This document shows positions 7,897-15,020 of a stretch of 64,000 bases of DNA, one piece after another. The stretch lies in contig BAHV02000010.1 of NCBI GenBank assembly GCA_000508965.1, positions 620,001 through 684,000 on the forward strand, read 5' to 3'. The notes below the pieces were generated by a model, which made no database searches, was not told where the DNA came from, and saw only the letters and a program-made list of their open reading frames with translations. This DNA comes from Dielma sp000508965 (GTDB taxonomy: Bacteria; Bacillota_I; Bacilli_A; Erysipelotrichales; Erysipelotrichaceae). Made by a program: the position numbers and the translations under genes. Every line of letters starts with the position of its first letter. The first letter of the stretch is position 1.

Positions 7897-9099
7897 ATGC
7901 GTAGAAATTATCCCAAGGTAGTTATATCAAAAGAAGGAGAAGAATGGCTGAAAAAGGGGCAGATGTGGATGTACCGCAATAATGCTGTAAATCTTGATGA
8001 AACAATAGAGAATGGCTCGGTGGTAGATATTGTAACGACACAGGGTGATTTCATGGGGACAGGTTTTGTATCTATGAACAGCCATATTACAGTGCGGATT
8101 CTTTCTAAAGATTTGAATGATGTATTTGACCGTGCTTTTTTTAAGCAAAGAATTCAATTTGCCTATGCTTTTCGTAAGACTTTGGAAGCGGAGAATCTCA
8201 CTAACTGCCGATTGATTTTTGGTGAAGCAGATCAGCTGCCAGGTTTGACTGTGGATCGTTATAATGATATTTTAGTTGCGCAAATCAGCTCTTTTGGTAT
8301 GGATAAAATCAAGGATATGCTTTATGAAGTATTACTTGAGGTATTAAAAGAAGATGGACAGGATGTGAAGGGGATTTATGAACGCAACGATATTAAGGTT
8401 CGCGAGAAAGAAGGGCTGTCTTTAGAAAAAGGGTATTGGCGACAGGCTCAATTACCTACTAAGACAGTTATTAATGAGAACGGTTTGCTGCTGAATGTTG
8501 ATGTGGAAAATGGTCAGAAGACAGGGTACTTTTTAGATCAGAAATCAAATCGTGTCTTGCTGCGCAAAATGGCACATGGTAAAAGAGTGATGGACTGTTT
8601 TACACATACTGGTGGCTTCGCGTTAAATGCGGCCTATGGCAGGGCGTCGGAAGTTGTTGCTGTGGATGTATCACAGACTGCGCTGGATCAGGCATATGAG
8701 AATGCAAAGCTAAATCATTTGGAAGATCGGATGTCATTTGTAAAGGCTGATGTCTTTGATTATTTAGAAGAATGTGAAAGTGGGCGTTTTGATATAATCG
8801 TTTTAGATCCGCCAGCGTTTACCAAATCAAGAAGAACTATTGATCATGCATACAGCGGTTATAAAAAAATTAATATGAAGGCCATGAAGCTGTTAGGCAA
8901 GGGCGGTTATTTAATTACATGCAGCTGTTCACGTTTTATGGAAATTGATAATTTTGAAAAGATGCTGAGAGAGGCCGCGCATGAATCAGGTGTAACGCTG
9001 AAGCAGGTTTCGGTTACTCAGCAGAATCATGATCATCCTATTTTATGGACAATGGAAGAGACTTCGTATTTGAAGTTTTACATTTTTCAAATCATTTAA
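7897..9099 (+). CDS. class I SAM-dependent rRNA methyltransferase, RlmI-like
   Basis: A 400-residue protein with an N-terminal PUA-like domain (about 1-75, VVISKEGEEWLKKGQMWMYRN) and a C-terminal Rossmann methyltransferase. The SAM-binding motif is VMDCFTHTGGFALNAA, followed by VVAVDVSQTALDQAYENAKLN and the motif IVLDPPAFTKS. The late CSCSRFM segment holds the Cys expected for 5-methylcytosine chemistry. Architecture and motifs match the RlmI family, which makes m5C in 23S rRNA in E. coli; the exact target here is inferred. It has AGAAGGAG upstream of the ATG and is transcribed alone. Confidence 0.93.
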   Translation: MRRNYPKVVISKEGEEWLKKGQMWMYRNNAVNLDETIENGSVVDIVTTQGDFMGTGFVSMNSHITVRILSKDLNDVFDRAFFKQRIQFAYAFRKTLEAENLTNCRLIFGEADQLPGLTVDRYNDILVAQISSFGMDKIKDMLYEVLLEVLKEDGQDVKGIYERNDIKVREKEGLSLEKGYWRQAQLPTKTVINENGLLLNVDVENGQKTGYFLDQKSNRVLLRKMAHGKRVMDCFTHTGGFALNAAYGRASEVVAVDVSQTALDQAYENAKLNHLEDRMSFVKADVFDYLEECESGRFDIIVLDPPAFTKSRRTIDHAYSGYKKINMKAMKLLGKGGYLITCSCSRFMEIDNFEKMLREAAHESGVTLKQVSVTQQNHDHPILWTMEETSYLKFYIFQII

Positions 9100-9113
9100 G
9101 GATCAATTTTTGA

Positions 9114-9169
9114 GTGCTAAGAGAGCCGCCTGGTTCTCGTGAATTGAAAGATAAACGCACAAAAGGCCG
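9114..9169 (+). other. possible structured leader, unassigned
   Basis: Between the methyltransferase stop and the next gene lies a compact fold: GTGC (9114-9117) can pair with GCAC (9157-9160), enclosing a 7-bp hairpin GAGAGCC/GGTTCTC with a GCCT loop (9121-9138). It leads straight into the terminator at 9170. It may be just the 3' UTR of the upstream gene, or an attenuating leader of the gene at 9253. It matches no riboswitch class I can name. Confidence 0.35.
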
Positions 9170-9190
9170 AGAGTCGCAAGACTCTTTTTA
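9170..9190 (+). terminator. intrinsic terminator with GCAA tetraloop
   Basis: AGAGTC (9170-9175), loop GCAA, GACTCT (9180-9185), then a T run. It ends the methyltransferase transcript or attenuates the next gene. Confidence 0.8.
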
Positions 9191-9252
9191 ATTTATCTGT
9201 CATATTTTATATTGAATCTAATCATGTTAAAATGATTTCAGGAGGAAAGCAT

Positions 9253-9831
9253 ATGAACAATAATGAAATCAATGCAGCATGGTTTATAAATAAATACCAT
9301 TGTAGCCCAGAATCCATCAAAGTGGTTATGATTAATGAGATTGTTCCTGAAGATGAAAATGATGATTTTTATGTGCCTGATTCATCATATTCTCAGTCAA
9401 TCATTAGATTGTTCACAAATGCCGGTATATTTTGTGATATGCAGGAGCTGCTTGAAAAGGGTATCTATGTATGTAATGCAGTTAAAACACCGAAAGAACA
9501 ATCTGCTATACCCTTACTTCAAATAAAAGATTCATTAGATGAGCTGGAAGCTGAACTTGCACTTTTTAATAATTTAGAAGTTATCATGTTAATGGGGGAT
9601 GCTGCACGTAAAGCTTTTAATATGATAGTGAAAAAGCAGACAGGAAAAAACGTCATACCTTCAGGGTCTACATACAAGCTGCGGCATAATGAATATTTTT
9701 ATCATGATATCAGGGTGCTGCCTTCTTATATCTGTACTGGCGGAAATTTATTGATTGAGAAAAGCAAGGTGGCTATGATTAGCGAAGATATACAGCTCAT
9801 GATGAGTATCCTAGGTGATTGTGATGAGTGA
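9253..9831 (+). CDS. uracil-DNA glycosylase superfamily protein
   Basis: A 192-residue protein. The order VVMINEIVPEDENDDFY, GIYVCNAVKTPKEQ, NLEVIMLMGDAARKAFN and VIPSGSTYKLR followed by RVLPSYICTGGNLLIEKSK fits a branch of the uracil-DNA glycosylase superfamily common in Clostridia and Erysipelotrichia. The classical catalytic GQDPY motif is absent, so activity on uracil in DNA is not assured. Start 9253 is placed after GGAGGAAAGC; the longer frame from 9232 would include the Shine-Dalgarno itself. Its stop overlaps the start of a broken acetyltransferase gene by 8 bp. Confidence 0.8.
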   Translation: MNNNEINAAWFINKYHCSPESIKVVMINEIVPEDENDDFYVPDSSYSQSIIRLFTNAGIFCDMQELLEKGIYVCNAVKTPKEQSAIPLLQIKDSLDELEAELALFNNLEVIMLMGDAARKAFNMIVKKQTGKNVIPSGSTYKLRHNEYFYHDIRVLPSYICTGGNLLIEKSKVAMISEDIQLMMSILGDCDE

Positions 9832-10229
9832 GAAAGCTAAAATGATTCATGGTGAACCGTATGATCCTATCGATCCGATCCTTGTTCTTGAGCGTGATCG
9901 TGCCAGCCGTATCTGTGCGCGTTATAATAAAAAAACATATCATGAATATACCATGCGCAATCGATTAATGCGGAAATTAATAAATATCCACGGTAACTTC
10001 TGGGTTAAACCGCCCTTTTTCTGTGACTATGGGTATAATATAACGCTAGGACAAGAGGTTATGATCAATTATGGCTGTGTTTTTCTCGATGTTTGTCCGA
10101 TAGTAATTAAAGATAAAACTTTAATCGGTAATCGGGGCGGGGAGTGTCGTAGTGAAAAGTATCCCTGCGAACGTAATGGCCTGCGGTAATCCTTGCGTGG
10201 TGAAAAAATCATTAGTTAATGAATCGTAA
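9824..10229 (+). pseudogene. maltose/galactoside-type O-acetyltransferase, internally deleted
   Basis: The N-terminal half (MIHGEPYDPIDPILVLERD to VFLDVCPIVIKDKTLIG) is a normal LacA/Maa-type acetyltransferase start, including CDYGYNITLG. At about 10128 the left-handed-helix repeats with the catalytic His are missing and the frame shifts: the family C-terminus IGAGSVVVKSIPANVMACGNPCVVKKS is readable in another frame to 10229. About 55-60 codons are lost compared with the intact paralogue at 12328. The truncated frame ends at 10189 and would lack the active site, so it is almost surely dead. Confidence 0.88.
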
Positions 10230-10260
10230 TTGCATATTAAATGGCTGCAAATTATATAAG

Positions 10261-10305
10261 AATGTCGGAAAAGTGCGGGTGATGGAGATCATCGGCATTT
10301 TTCTT
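10261..10305 (+). terminator. intrinsic terminator
   Basis: AATGTCGG (10261-10268) pairs with TCGGCATT (10292-10299) using wobbles, followed by TTTTTCTTTT. An inner GATG/CATC helix extends the fold. Confidence 0.65.
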
Positions 10306-10351
10306 TTAAAATAAATTGTGCTTCATAAGCAGCGTTTATGAAACAATATAG

Positions 10352-10411
10352 TTGACAAGATTAAGTGTATCTGGTATAGTTACAGTATGAAATGTAACAA
10401 ATTAAGTTACA
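10352..10411 (+). promoter_or_regulatory. promoter with GTTACA/TGTAAC operator repeats
   Basis: TTGACA (10352-10357) and TATAGT (10375-10380), 17-bp spacer. GTTACA (10379-10384), TGTAAC (10393-10398) and a third half-site GTTACA (10406-10411) follow, spanning the transcription start. The spacing suits a dimeric repressor. The Rrf2 regulator at the end of this operon is the obvious candidate. Confidence 0.75.
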
Positions 10412-10445
10412 GATAGACAGGAGTGTCTATAGAAAGGGTTAAACT

Positions 10446-11810
10446 ATGAAAAATTACACTGATGTTATCATTGGCTTTGGCAAGGGCGGAAAAACGCTTG
10501 CAGGAAAATTAGCGGCTGCAGGCCATCAGGTGGCATTGATAGAAGCATCTAAGATGATGTATGGCGGTACTTGTATCAATGCAGCCTGTATTCCTTCTAA
10601 GTTTTTGGAGAACAATGCCCGTCTTTCAATGGCAAAAGGCGGCAGCTTTGAAGAAAAAGCAGCTTTCTACAGACAGGTTATCACCGAAAAGAAACAGCTT
10701 ATTGCGGCTCTTCGCGAAAAGAATTATCAGAAGATTGCGGGCAGCGTTGATGTAATCGACGGACATGCATCATTTATCGACAGCCATACTATCAAAGTGG
10801 AAAGCAGTGAAGGCATGGAAGAGATCAAAGCGGATCGTTTCTATATTAATACCGGCGCGCGTCCATTTGTGCCGCCGATTAAAGGGCTAAAAGAAAGCCG
10901 TTATGCATATTTGAGTGAAACAATGATGGATAATGAACAGCTGCCAAAAGAATTAGTGATTATAGGCGGTGGTTATATCGGTGTTGAATTTGCTTCTTAT
11001 TATGCTAATTTCGGATCTTCAGTAACTGTACTCCTCGATGGCAAAGACTTCTTGCCGAGGGAAGATCAAGAGGTTGCTGCACTTGTTGAGCAATCATTTG
11101 AAAAGCGGGGGATTAAGCTGCTGCGTGAAGCAAAGGCTGAAGAAATCATTGACGAAGAGCGGCACGCTTTGGTTAAAGTAAATGTCAAAGGTGAAGAAAT
11201 AGTTTTATCTGCTGATGCTGTTTTAACCGCCACTGGCCGCCGGCCTAATGTTGAAGGATTAATGCTTGAAAATGCCGGTGTTGAATTGACGGAAAGAAAA
11301 GCTGTAAAGGTTGATCAGACATTAAAAACAACCGCTGAAAATATTTGGGCGATGGGAGATGTTACCGGCGGTCTTCAATTTACCTATATCTCACTCGATG
11401 ATTCACGAATTGTGGCTTCACAGCTGATGGGGGATCATCAACGTACAACCGAAAACCGCGGCAATGTACCAACCAGTATTTTTATTGATCCGCCTTTCTC
11501 AAGAGTTGGTATGAGTGAAAAAGAGGCATTGGCTGCTGGTTATAAAATTAAGACAGCACGTATGCAGGCAATGGCAATTCCTAAAGCTAAAGTGCTGAAA
11601 CAAATGGACGGCCTGCTGAAAATGATTATTAACGCTGAAACTGATCAGATTTTAGGTGCTCATTTCTTCTGTGCTGAATCACATGAATTAATCAATCTAA
11701 TCAAGCTTGCGATGGATTCTGGTTTACCTTATCAGACGCTTCGTGATAATATATATACACATCCGACAATGAGTGAGGGACTAAATGACTTATTGTCCAA
11801 TGTGCAATAA
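10446..11810 (+). CDS. RclA-like pyridine nucleotide-disulfide oxidoreductase
   Basis: A 454-residue class I flavoprotein disulfide reductase. The N-terminal FAD motif is VIIGFGKGGKTLAG and the redox pair is Cys43-Cys48 in YGGTCINAACIPSK. The NAD(P)H site is IIGGGYIGVEFASYYANFG, the second FAD motif ENIWAMGDVTGG, and the dimerisation domain ends LRDNIYTHPTMSEGLNDLL with the conserved His. There is no heavy-metal domain and no C-terminal Cys pair, so it is not mercuric reductase. The Cys positions match E. coli RclA, a reactive-chlorine/hypothiocyanite defence enzyme. It is cotranscribed with an Rrf2 regulator, supporting oxidative or thiol-stress defence (inference). Confidence 0.88.
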   Translation: MKNYTDVIIGFGKGGKTLAGKLAAAGHQVALIEASKMMYGGTCINAACIPSKFLENNARLSMAKGGSFEEKAAFYRQVITEKKQLIAALREKNYQKIAGSVDVIDGHASFIDSHTIKVESSEGMEEIKADRFYINTGARPFVPPIKGLKESRYAYLSETMMDNEQLPKELVIIGGGYIGVEFASYYANFGSSVTVLLDGKDFLPREDQEVAALVEQSFEKRGIKLLREAKAEEIIDEERHALVKVNVKGEEIVLSADAVLTATGRRPNVEGLMLENAGVELTERKAVKVDQTLKTTAENIWAMGDVTGGLQFTYISLDDSRIVASQLMGDHQRTTENRGNVPTSIFIDPPFSRVGMSEKEALAAGYKIKTARMQAMAIPKAKVLKQMDGLLKMIINAETDQILGAHFFCAESHELINLIKLAMDSGLPYQTLRDNIYTHPTMSEGLNDLLSNVQ

Positions 11811-11829
11811 TTAAAAAGGGGTGAATTGC

Positions 11830-12240
11830 ATGACAGGTGAATTAAATGTAGCCGTTCACGCACTGGTCTATCTTTATCACAAGGGTACACTGCTGCCAAG
11901 TGATGGTTTGGCAGCCAATGTTTGTACTAATCCGGCCCGTATCAGAAAAATCATGGCTAAAATGAAAAAAGCTGGTTTTGTCAATACTAAAGAAGGCATC
12001 AGCGGCGGTTATTTTCTGATTCGCAGCGCTGAGGCGATTACAATTAGGGATGTCTGTGAGGCACTGTCTGATAAAATCGTCAAATCGGCATGGTCAAGCG
12101 GTGATCCTTCAATGGAATGTCAGGTAGCATCGGGGATGGCCAAGGTTATGGATAATATCTATGATCAGCTGAATGAGCAATGCCTGAATATGCTTGCGAA
12201 AATTACAATCAAGGATATCAACGATCAATTATTCAATTAG
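11830..12240 (+). CDS. Rrf2 family transcriptional regulator
   Basis: A 136-residue winged-helix protein. ELNVAVHALVYLYHKGTLLPSDGLAANVCTNPARIRKIMAKMKKAGFVNTKEGISGGYFL is a characteristic Rrf2 N-terminus with the GGY wing. It has a few Cys (Cys32, one in DVCEAL, one in SMECQ) but not the three-Cys cluster motif of IscR, so it may sense thiol oxidation directly as other Rrf2 redox regulators do. Start chosen at ATG 11830 after AAGGGGTG; the GTG at 11821 lies in that signal. It sits 19 bp behind the RclA-like gene and probably represses the operon promoter at 10352. Confidence 0.9.
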   Translation: MTGELNVAVHALVYLYHKGTLLPSDGLAANVCTNPARIRKIMAKMKKAGFVNTKEGISGGYFLIRSAEAITIRDVCEALSDKIVKSAWSSGDPSMECQVASGMAKVMDNIYDQLNEQCLNMLAKITIKDINDQLFN

Positions 12241-12251
12241 TAGAGTAATAC

Positions 12252-12283
12252 AAAGCCGGCACTTGTTCTGGCTTTCTTTTTCT
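12252..12283 (+). terminator. intrinsic terminator
   Basis: AAAGCCGG (12252-12259) pairs with CTGGCTTT (12268-12275), followed by CTTTTTC. It ends the RclA-Rrf2 operon. Confidence 0.8.
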
Positions 12284-12327
12284 TCATTTCAATGCTAGAA
12301 TAAGAAGGGTTTAAAAGCGAGGTACTT

Positions 12328-12900
12328 ATGAGAGAAAAAGCGAAAGCTCAGGCGGGAATGCTTTATGATGCTAATTTTGACGAAGAATTGCTGAAAGAGC
12401 GGGCAGCGGCAAAGGAATTGCTGTATGAGATCAATCATCTGCGCCCAAGCCAGCTGTCAGAAAAGGATCATCTGTTTAAAAAACTGATTGGTGAGCTTGG
12501 TGAGCGTTTCTTGATTGAATCACCCTTTCATTGTGATTATGGCTATAATATAGAAATTGGCGATGATTTTTATGCAAATGTCAATCTTGTCATTCTTGAC
12601 GGTGCCAAAGTTAAAATTGGCGATCATGTGTTTATTGCACCTAATGTCGGTTTATATACGGCCAATCACCCGCTGAATAGAGCTGAGCGTAATGCCGGTC
12701 TTGAATATGCCTATCCCATTACGATTGGCAATAATGTTTGGATCGGTGCTGGTGTCAGCGTATTGCCTAATGTTGTCATAGGTGATAATTGTGTAATCGG
12801 GGCCGGCAGTGTAGTGACCAGTAGTATCCCGCCAAATTCCTTGGCAGTGGGGAATCCATGCCGAGTGATTCGTACATTAAATGAGGAGGAAATCAAATGA
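12328..12900 (+). CDS. maltose/galactoside O-acetyltransferase family protein
   Basis: A 190-residue left-handed beta-helix acetyltransferase. It has the N-terminal Mac domain (about 3-55) and hexapeptide repeats with the catalytic His in VGLYTANHPLNRAERN, then PITIGNNVWIGAGVSVLPNVVIGDNCVIGAGSVVTSSIPPNSLAVGNPCRVIR. Full length for the family. It transfers acetyl from acetyl-CoA to a sugar hydroxyl, probably for detoxification of excess sugars. ATGA overlap (12897-12900) couples it to the NifX-like gene, an unusual partner. It is the intact paralogue of the broken gene at 9824. Confidence 0.93.
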   Translation: MREKAKAQAGMLYDANFDEELLKERAAAKELLYEINHLRPSQLSEKDHLFKKLIGELGERFLIESPFHCDYGYNIEIGDDFYANVNLVILDGAKVKIGDHVFIAPNVGLYTANHPLNRAERNAGLEYAYPITIGNNVWIGAGVSVLPNVVIGDNCVIGAGSVVTSSIPPNSLAVGNPCRVIRTLNEEEIK

Positions 12901-13259
12901 AAGCAGCAGTTACAACTGAAAATCAAGAAGTATTTCAGCATTTTGGAAAATGTCAGACATTTACTTTGGCAGTTATTGAAAACGGTCAGATTCAATCAAA
13001 AGGCTTGCTTGATGCGCAGGGCAATGGTCATTCAGCATTAGTTGGTTTGTTACAGGCGCAGGGTGTTGATACATTAGTCTGCGGCGGTATTGGTCAGGGA
13101 GCCGTTGACGCTTTATCAGCTGCCGGCATTCAAGTGATTCGCGGCTGTCAGGGCAGAGTATCGATGATTCTTGAACTGTTGGCCCAAGGATTATTAAAAG
13201 ATAATCCTTCACAGGTTTGTGACCATCATGATCATGATTGTCAGGAACATACTTGTTAG
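12897..13259 (+). CDS. NifX/NifB-type iron-molybdenum cofactor-binding domain protein
   Basis: A 120-residue protein with the single-domain dinitrogenase iron-molybdenum cofactor fold: MKAAVTTENQEVFQHFGKCQTFTLAVIENGQI, a glycine-rich GVDTLVCGGIGQGAVDALSAAGIQVIRGCQG segment and a metal-ligand-rich tail with CDHHDHDCQEHTC. Small proteins of this family occur widely in anaerobes without nitrogenase, and their substrates are unknown. Nothing else in the window suggests nitrogen fixation. The His/Cys tail suggests metal binding. GAGGAGG inside the preceding gene serves as ribosome-binding site. Confidence 0.88.
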   Translation: MKAAVTTENQEVFQHFGKCQTFTLAVIENGQIQSKGLLDAQGNGHSALVGLLQAQGVDTLVCGGIGQGAVDALSAAGIQVIRGCQGRVSMILELLAQGLLKDNPSQVCDHHDHDCQEHTC

Positions 13260-13295
13260 CAAGTTTCAATAAATAACAAGTGGAGAGGTAGATTT

Positions 13296-14135
13296 ATGAG
13301 TGTGAAAAAAGTATGTTTAATCAACGATATTGCCGGTTATGGCCGTGTTGCATCGACAGCGATGATGCCGGTTTTATGCTCACAAAACATTATGAGCAGC
13401 ATCCTGCCAACTGCCTTAGTCAGCAATGTTCTTGATTATGGTAAATTTCATATTGAAGATTTGAAGGAAGTGATGGTTAAAACCATCGATGTATGGAATC
13501 AGCTGGATTTTCATTTTGACGCAATCGCGACCGGTTTTGTAAATTCTGACGGTGAATTTGAGCTGATTGAGAATTATTTGCGTCAGCAGCAAAATACATT
13601 AATTTTAGTTGATCCTACAATGGGTGATGACGGTCATCTCTATCCCGGTCTTGATCCGCATATTGTTGATCGCATGCGTTCTTTGATTGCCTGCGGTCAT
13701 GTAATTACACCTAATATGACAGAAGCGGCTCTATTGTTAGGTGAGGATTTGAATGAAATTGATGAATCAAAAATCAATCAGTGGGTACGGCGCCTAAGGG
13801 AGATGGGGGCTGAATCAGTCGTGATTACCAGTGTGTTTTTGAAGAATGATCCAAAGGGATATATGTTTGGGTATGATCATCATACGCAAAAGACTTTCAA
13901 ATTAACATTTACACCGATTGATGCACGTTTCCCTGGTACTGGTGATGTATTTGCTGCCGTGCTTTTAAGTAAACTGCTCAGCGGATATTCATTAATGGAG
14001 GCCTGTCAGAGTGCTTCAGATTTTATTTATGACTGCATTAATGACAGTATGCAGGTAGATTATGATCATATCGAGGGCATGCTGGTAGAAAAAAATCTCT
14101 ATCGCATCATGGAGCTTGATCATGTCAAGGGCTAA
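13296..14135 (+). CDS. pyridoxamine/pyridoxal kinase
   Basis: A 279-residue ribokinase-fold enzyme. KKVCLINDIAGYGRVASTAMMPVLCSQNI, DAIATGFVNSDGE, LILVDPTMGDDGHLYPG, ITPNMTEAALLLGE and the catalytic FPGTGDVFAAVL motif match the PdxK/PdxY-type vitamin B6 kinases. It phosphorylates pyridoxamine or related vitamers to feed the PLP cofactor pool (family knowledge). GTGGAGAGG lies before the ATG. The next gene starts inside its last codons, so the two are translationally linked. Confidence 0.92.
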   Translation: MSVKKVCLINDIAGYGRVASTAMMPVLCSQNIMSSILPTALVSNVLDYGKFHIEDLKEVMVKTIDVWNQLDFHFDAIATGFVNSDGEFELIENYLRQQQNTLILVDPTMGDDGHLYPGLDPHIVDRMRSLIACGHVITPNMTEAALLLGEDLNEIDESKINQWVRRLREMGAESVVITSVFLKNDPKGYMFGYDHHTQKTFKLTFTPIDARFPGTGDVFAAVLLSKLLSGYSLMEACQSASDFIYDCINDSMQVDYDHIEGMLVEKNLYRIMELDHVKG

Positions 14136-14385
14136 GATTCGTTTAACGCTGATTAAAAAACTGGGTAATGGTCAATGTCATTATAATCATCAGATCGGTG
14201 ACAGTTTTGATTTCGATACTGATCGGGGAAAGCTTTGTCCCATGGCGATGCATGTTGCCTTTCCTTATGTAGATATTTTACGTTATGGCGGTCAAATTCC
14301 CGGTAATCCGCATAATGAATGTGTATTTTCATGTCCGGATGTCGATATTCTGAATGTTTTTAAAATAGAAAAGATTGATGAATAA
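14122..14385 (+). CDS. TIGR04076 family protein
   Basis: An 87-residue protein with the family's sequence plan: RAKIRLTLIKKLGNGQCHYNHQIGDSFDF, GKLCPMAMHVAFPYVDILRYGG and a C-terminal CVFSCPDVDILNVFKIEK. Four conserved-looking Cys (GQC, KLC, EC, SC) may bind metal or be redox-active. The family has no known function. ATG 14122 is preferred over the TTG at 14116. It overlaps the B6 kinase by 14 bp, so it is probably cotranscribed; the reason for that pairing is unclear. Confidence 0.82.
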   Translation: MSRAKIRLTLIKKLGNGQCHYNHQIGDSFDFDTDRGKLCPMAMHVAFPYVDILRYGGQIPGNPHNECVFSCPDVDILNVFKIEKIDE

Positions 14386-14429
14386 GGTTCACCATTGCTG
14401 GGTATCTTAAGGGTGGAGGAAATGAACCT

Positions 14430-14948
14430 ATGAAACAAAAATCTTTAATTTTTATACTCAGCAGTATGCTTGTATTCACATTGAGCGGCTGTTCATGGTT
14501 TGATCGTAAAGACTCTTCAGCTAATAACAATAATACGACCAACAATGCATCCGGAAATGACGCTTCTAAGAATGATGCGAATAAGAATAACGCATCAAAT
14601 AATGATGCCGATAAGACTGCAAAAACGATTCAGGATATGATGAACAGCTTTGAATCATCAGGTGTTACTTTCGGTAATGTTACACCGATTGACAACATGG
14701 ATTTTGCTGCTCATGAAGGCAGAATGTTTGATGTCAATGGAGAGCGTGTTTACATTTACCGCATGAATCTTGAAGATGCTCAGATGAATGAGCTGATGCA
14801 GAAAGCAATGGCCGATAAACGTGTGACCGTTAACCGCAACGGTGTAGATGAAGAATACAATGCCTTAGTGAATAACGACTATTTATTGGTCTATGGCAGC
14901 AACGCTTCGATCGCACCGCTGGATGAGTTATTTACGCAGTATCGTTAA
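14430..14948 (+). CDS. predicted lipoprotein with Asn-rich linker
   Basis: A 172-residue exported lipoprotein. The signal peptide ends in the lipobox TLSGC (Cys at about residue 21), followed by a low-complexity Asn/Ala/Asp/Lys linker (about 28-62) that would hold the folded part off the membrane. The C-terminal domain (about 70-172) has a predicted alternation of helices and strands with VYIYRMNLEDAQMNELMQKA; it resembles no family I can name. GGTGGAGG lies before the ATG. It stands alone between the TIGR04076 gene and a strong terminator. Confidence 0.85.
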   Translation: MKQKSLIFILSSMLVFTLSGCSWFDRKDSSANNNNTTNNASGNDASKNDANKNNASNNDADKTAKTIQDMMNSFESSGVTFGNVTPIDNMDFAAHEGRMFDVNGERVYIYRMNLEDAQMNELMQKAMADKRVTVNRNGVDEEYNALVNNDYLLVYGSNASIAPLDELFTQYR

Positions 14949-14950
14949 AG

Positions 14951-14977
14951 TAAACCGAGAAATCGGTTTATTTTTCT
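14951..14977 (+). terminator. intrinsic terminator with GAAA loop
   Basis: TAAACCGA (14951-14958), loop GAAA, TCGGTTTA (14963-14970), then TTTTTC. Confidence 0.9.
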
Positions 14978-15020
14978 TTATGAATGTGCTATATTATTAA
15001 AACAATCTGAGGTGATTTTT

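Noticed and set aside
9114..9190. Assignment to a named riboswitch class
   Set aside because: I could not match the conserved cores of the preQ1, fluoride, ZTP, guanidine, THF or SAM classes.
10446..11810. Mercuric reductase
   Set aside because: No heavy-metal domain, no C-terminal Cys pair and no mer genes nearby.
12897..13259. Evidence for nitrogen fixation
   Set aside because: A lone NifX-like domain is common in non-fixing anaerobes and no nif gene is in the window.
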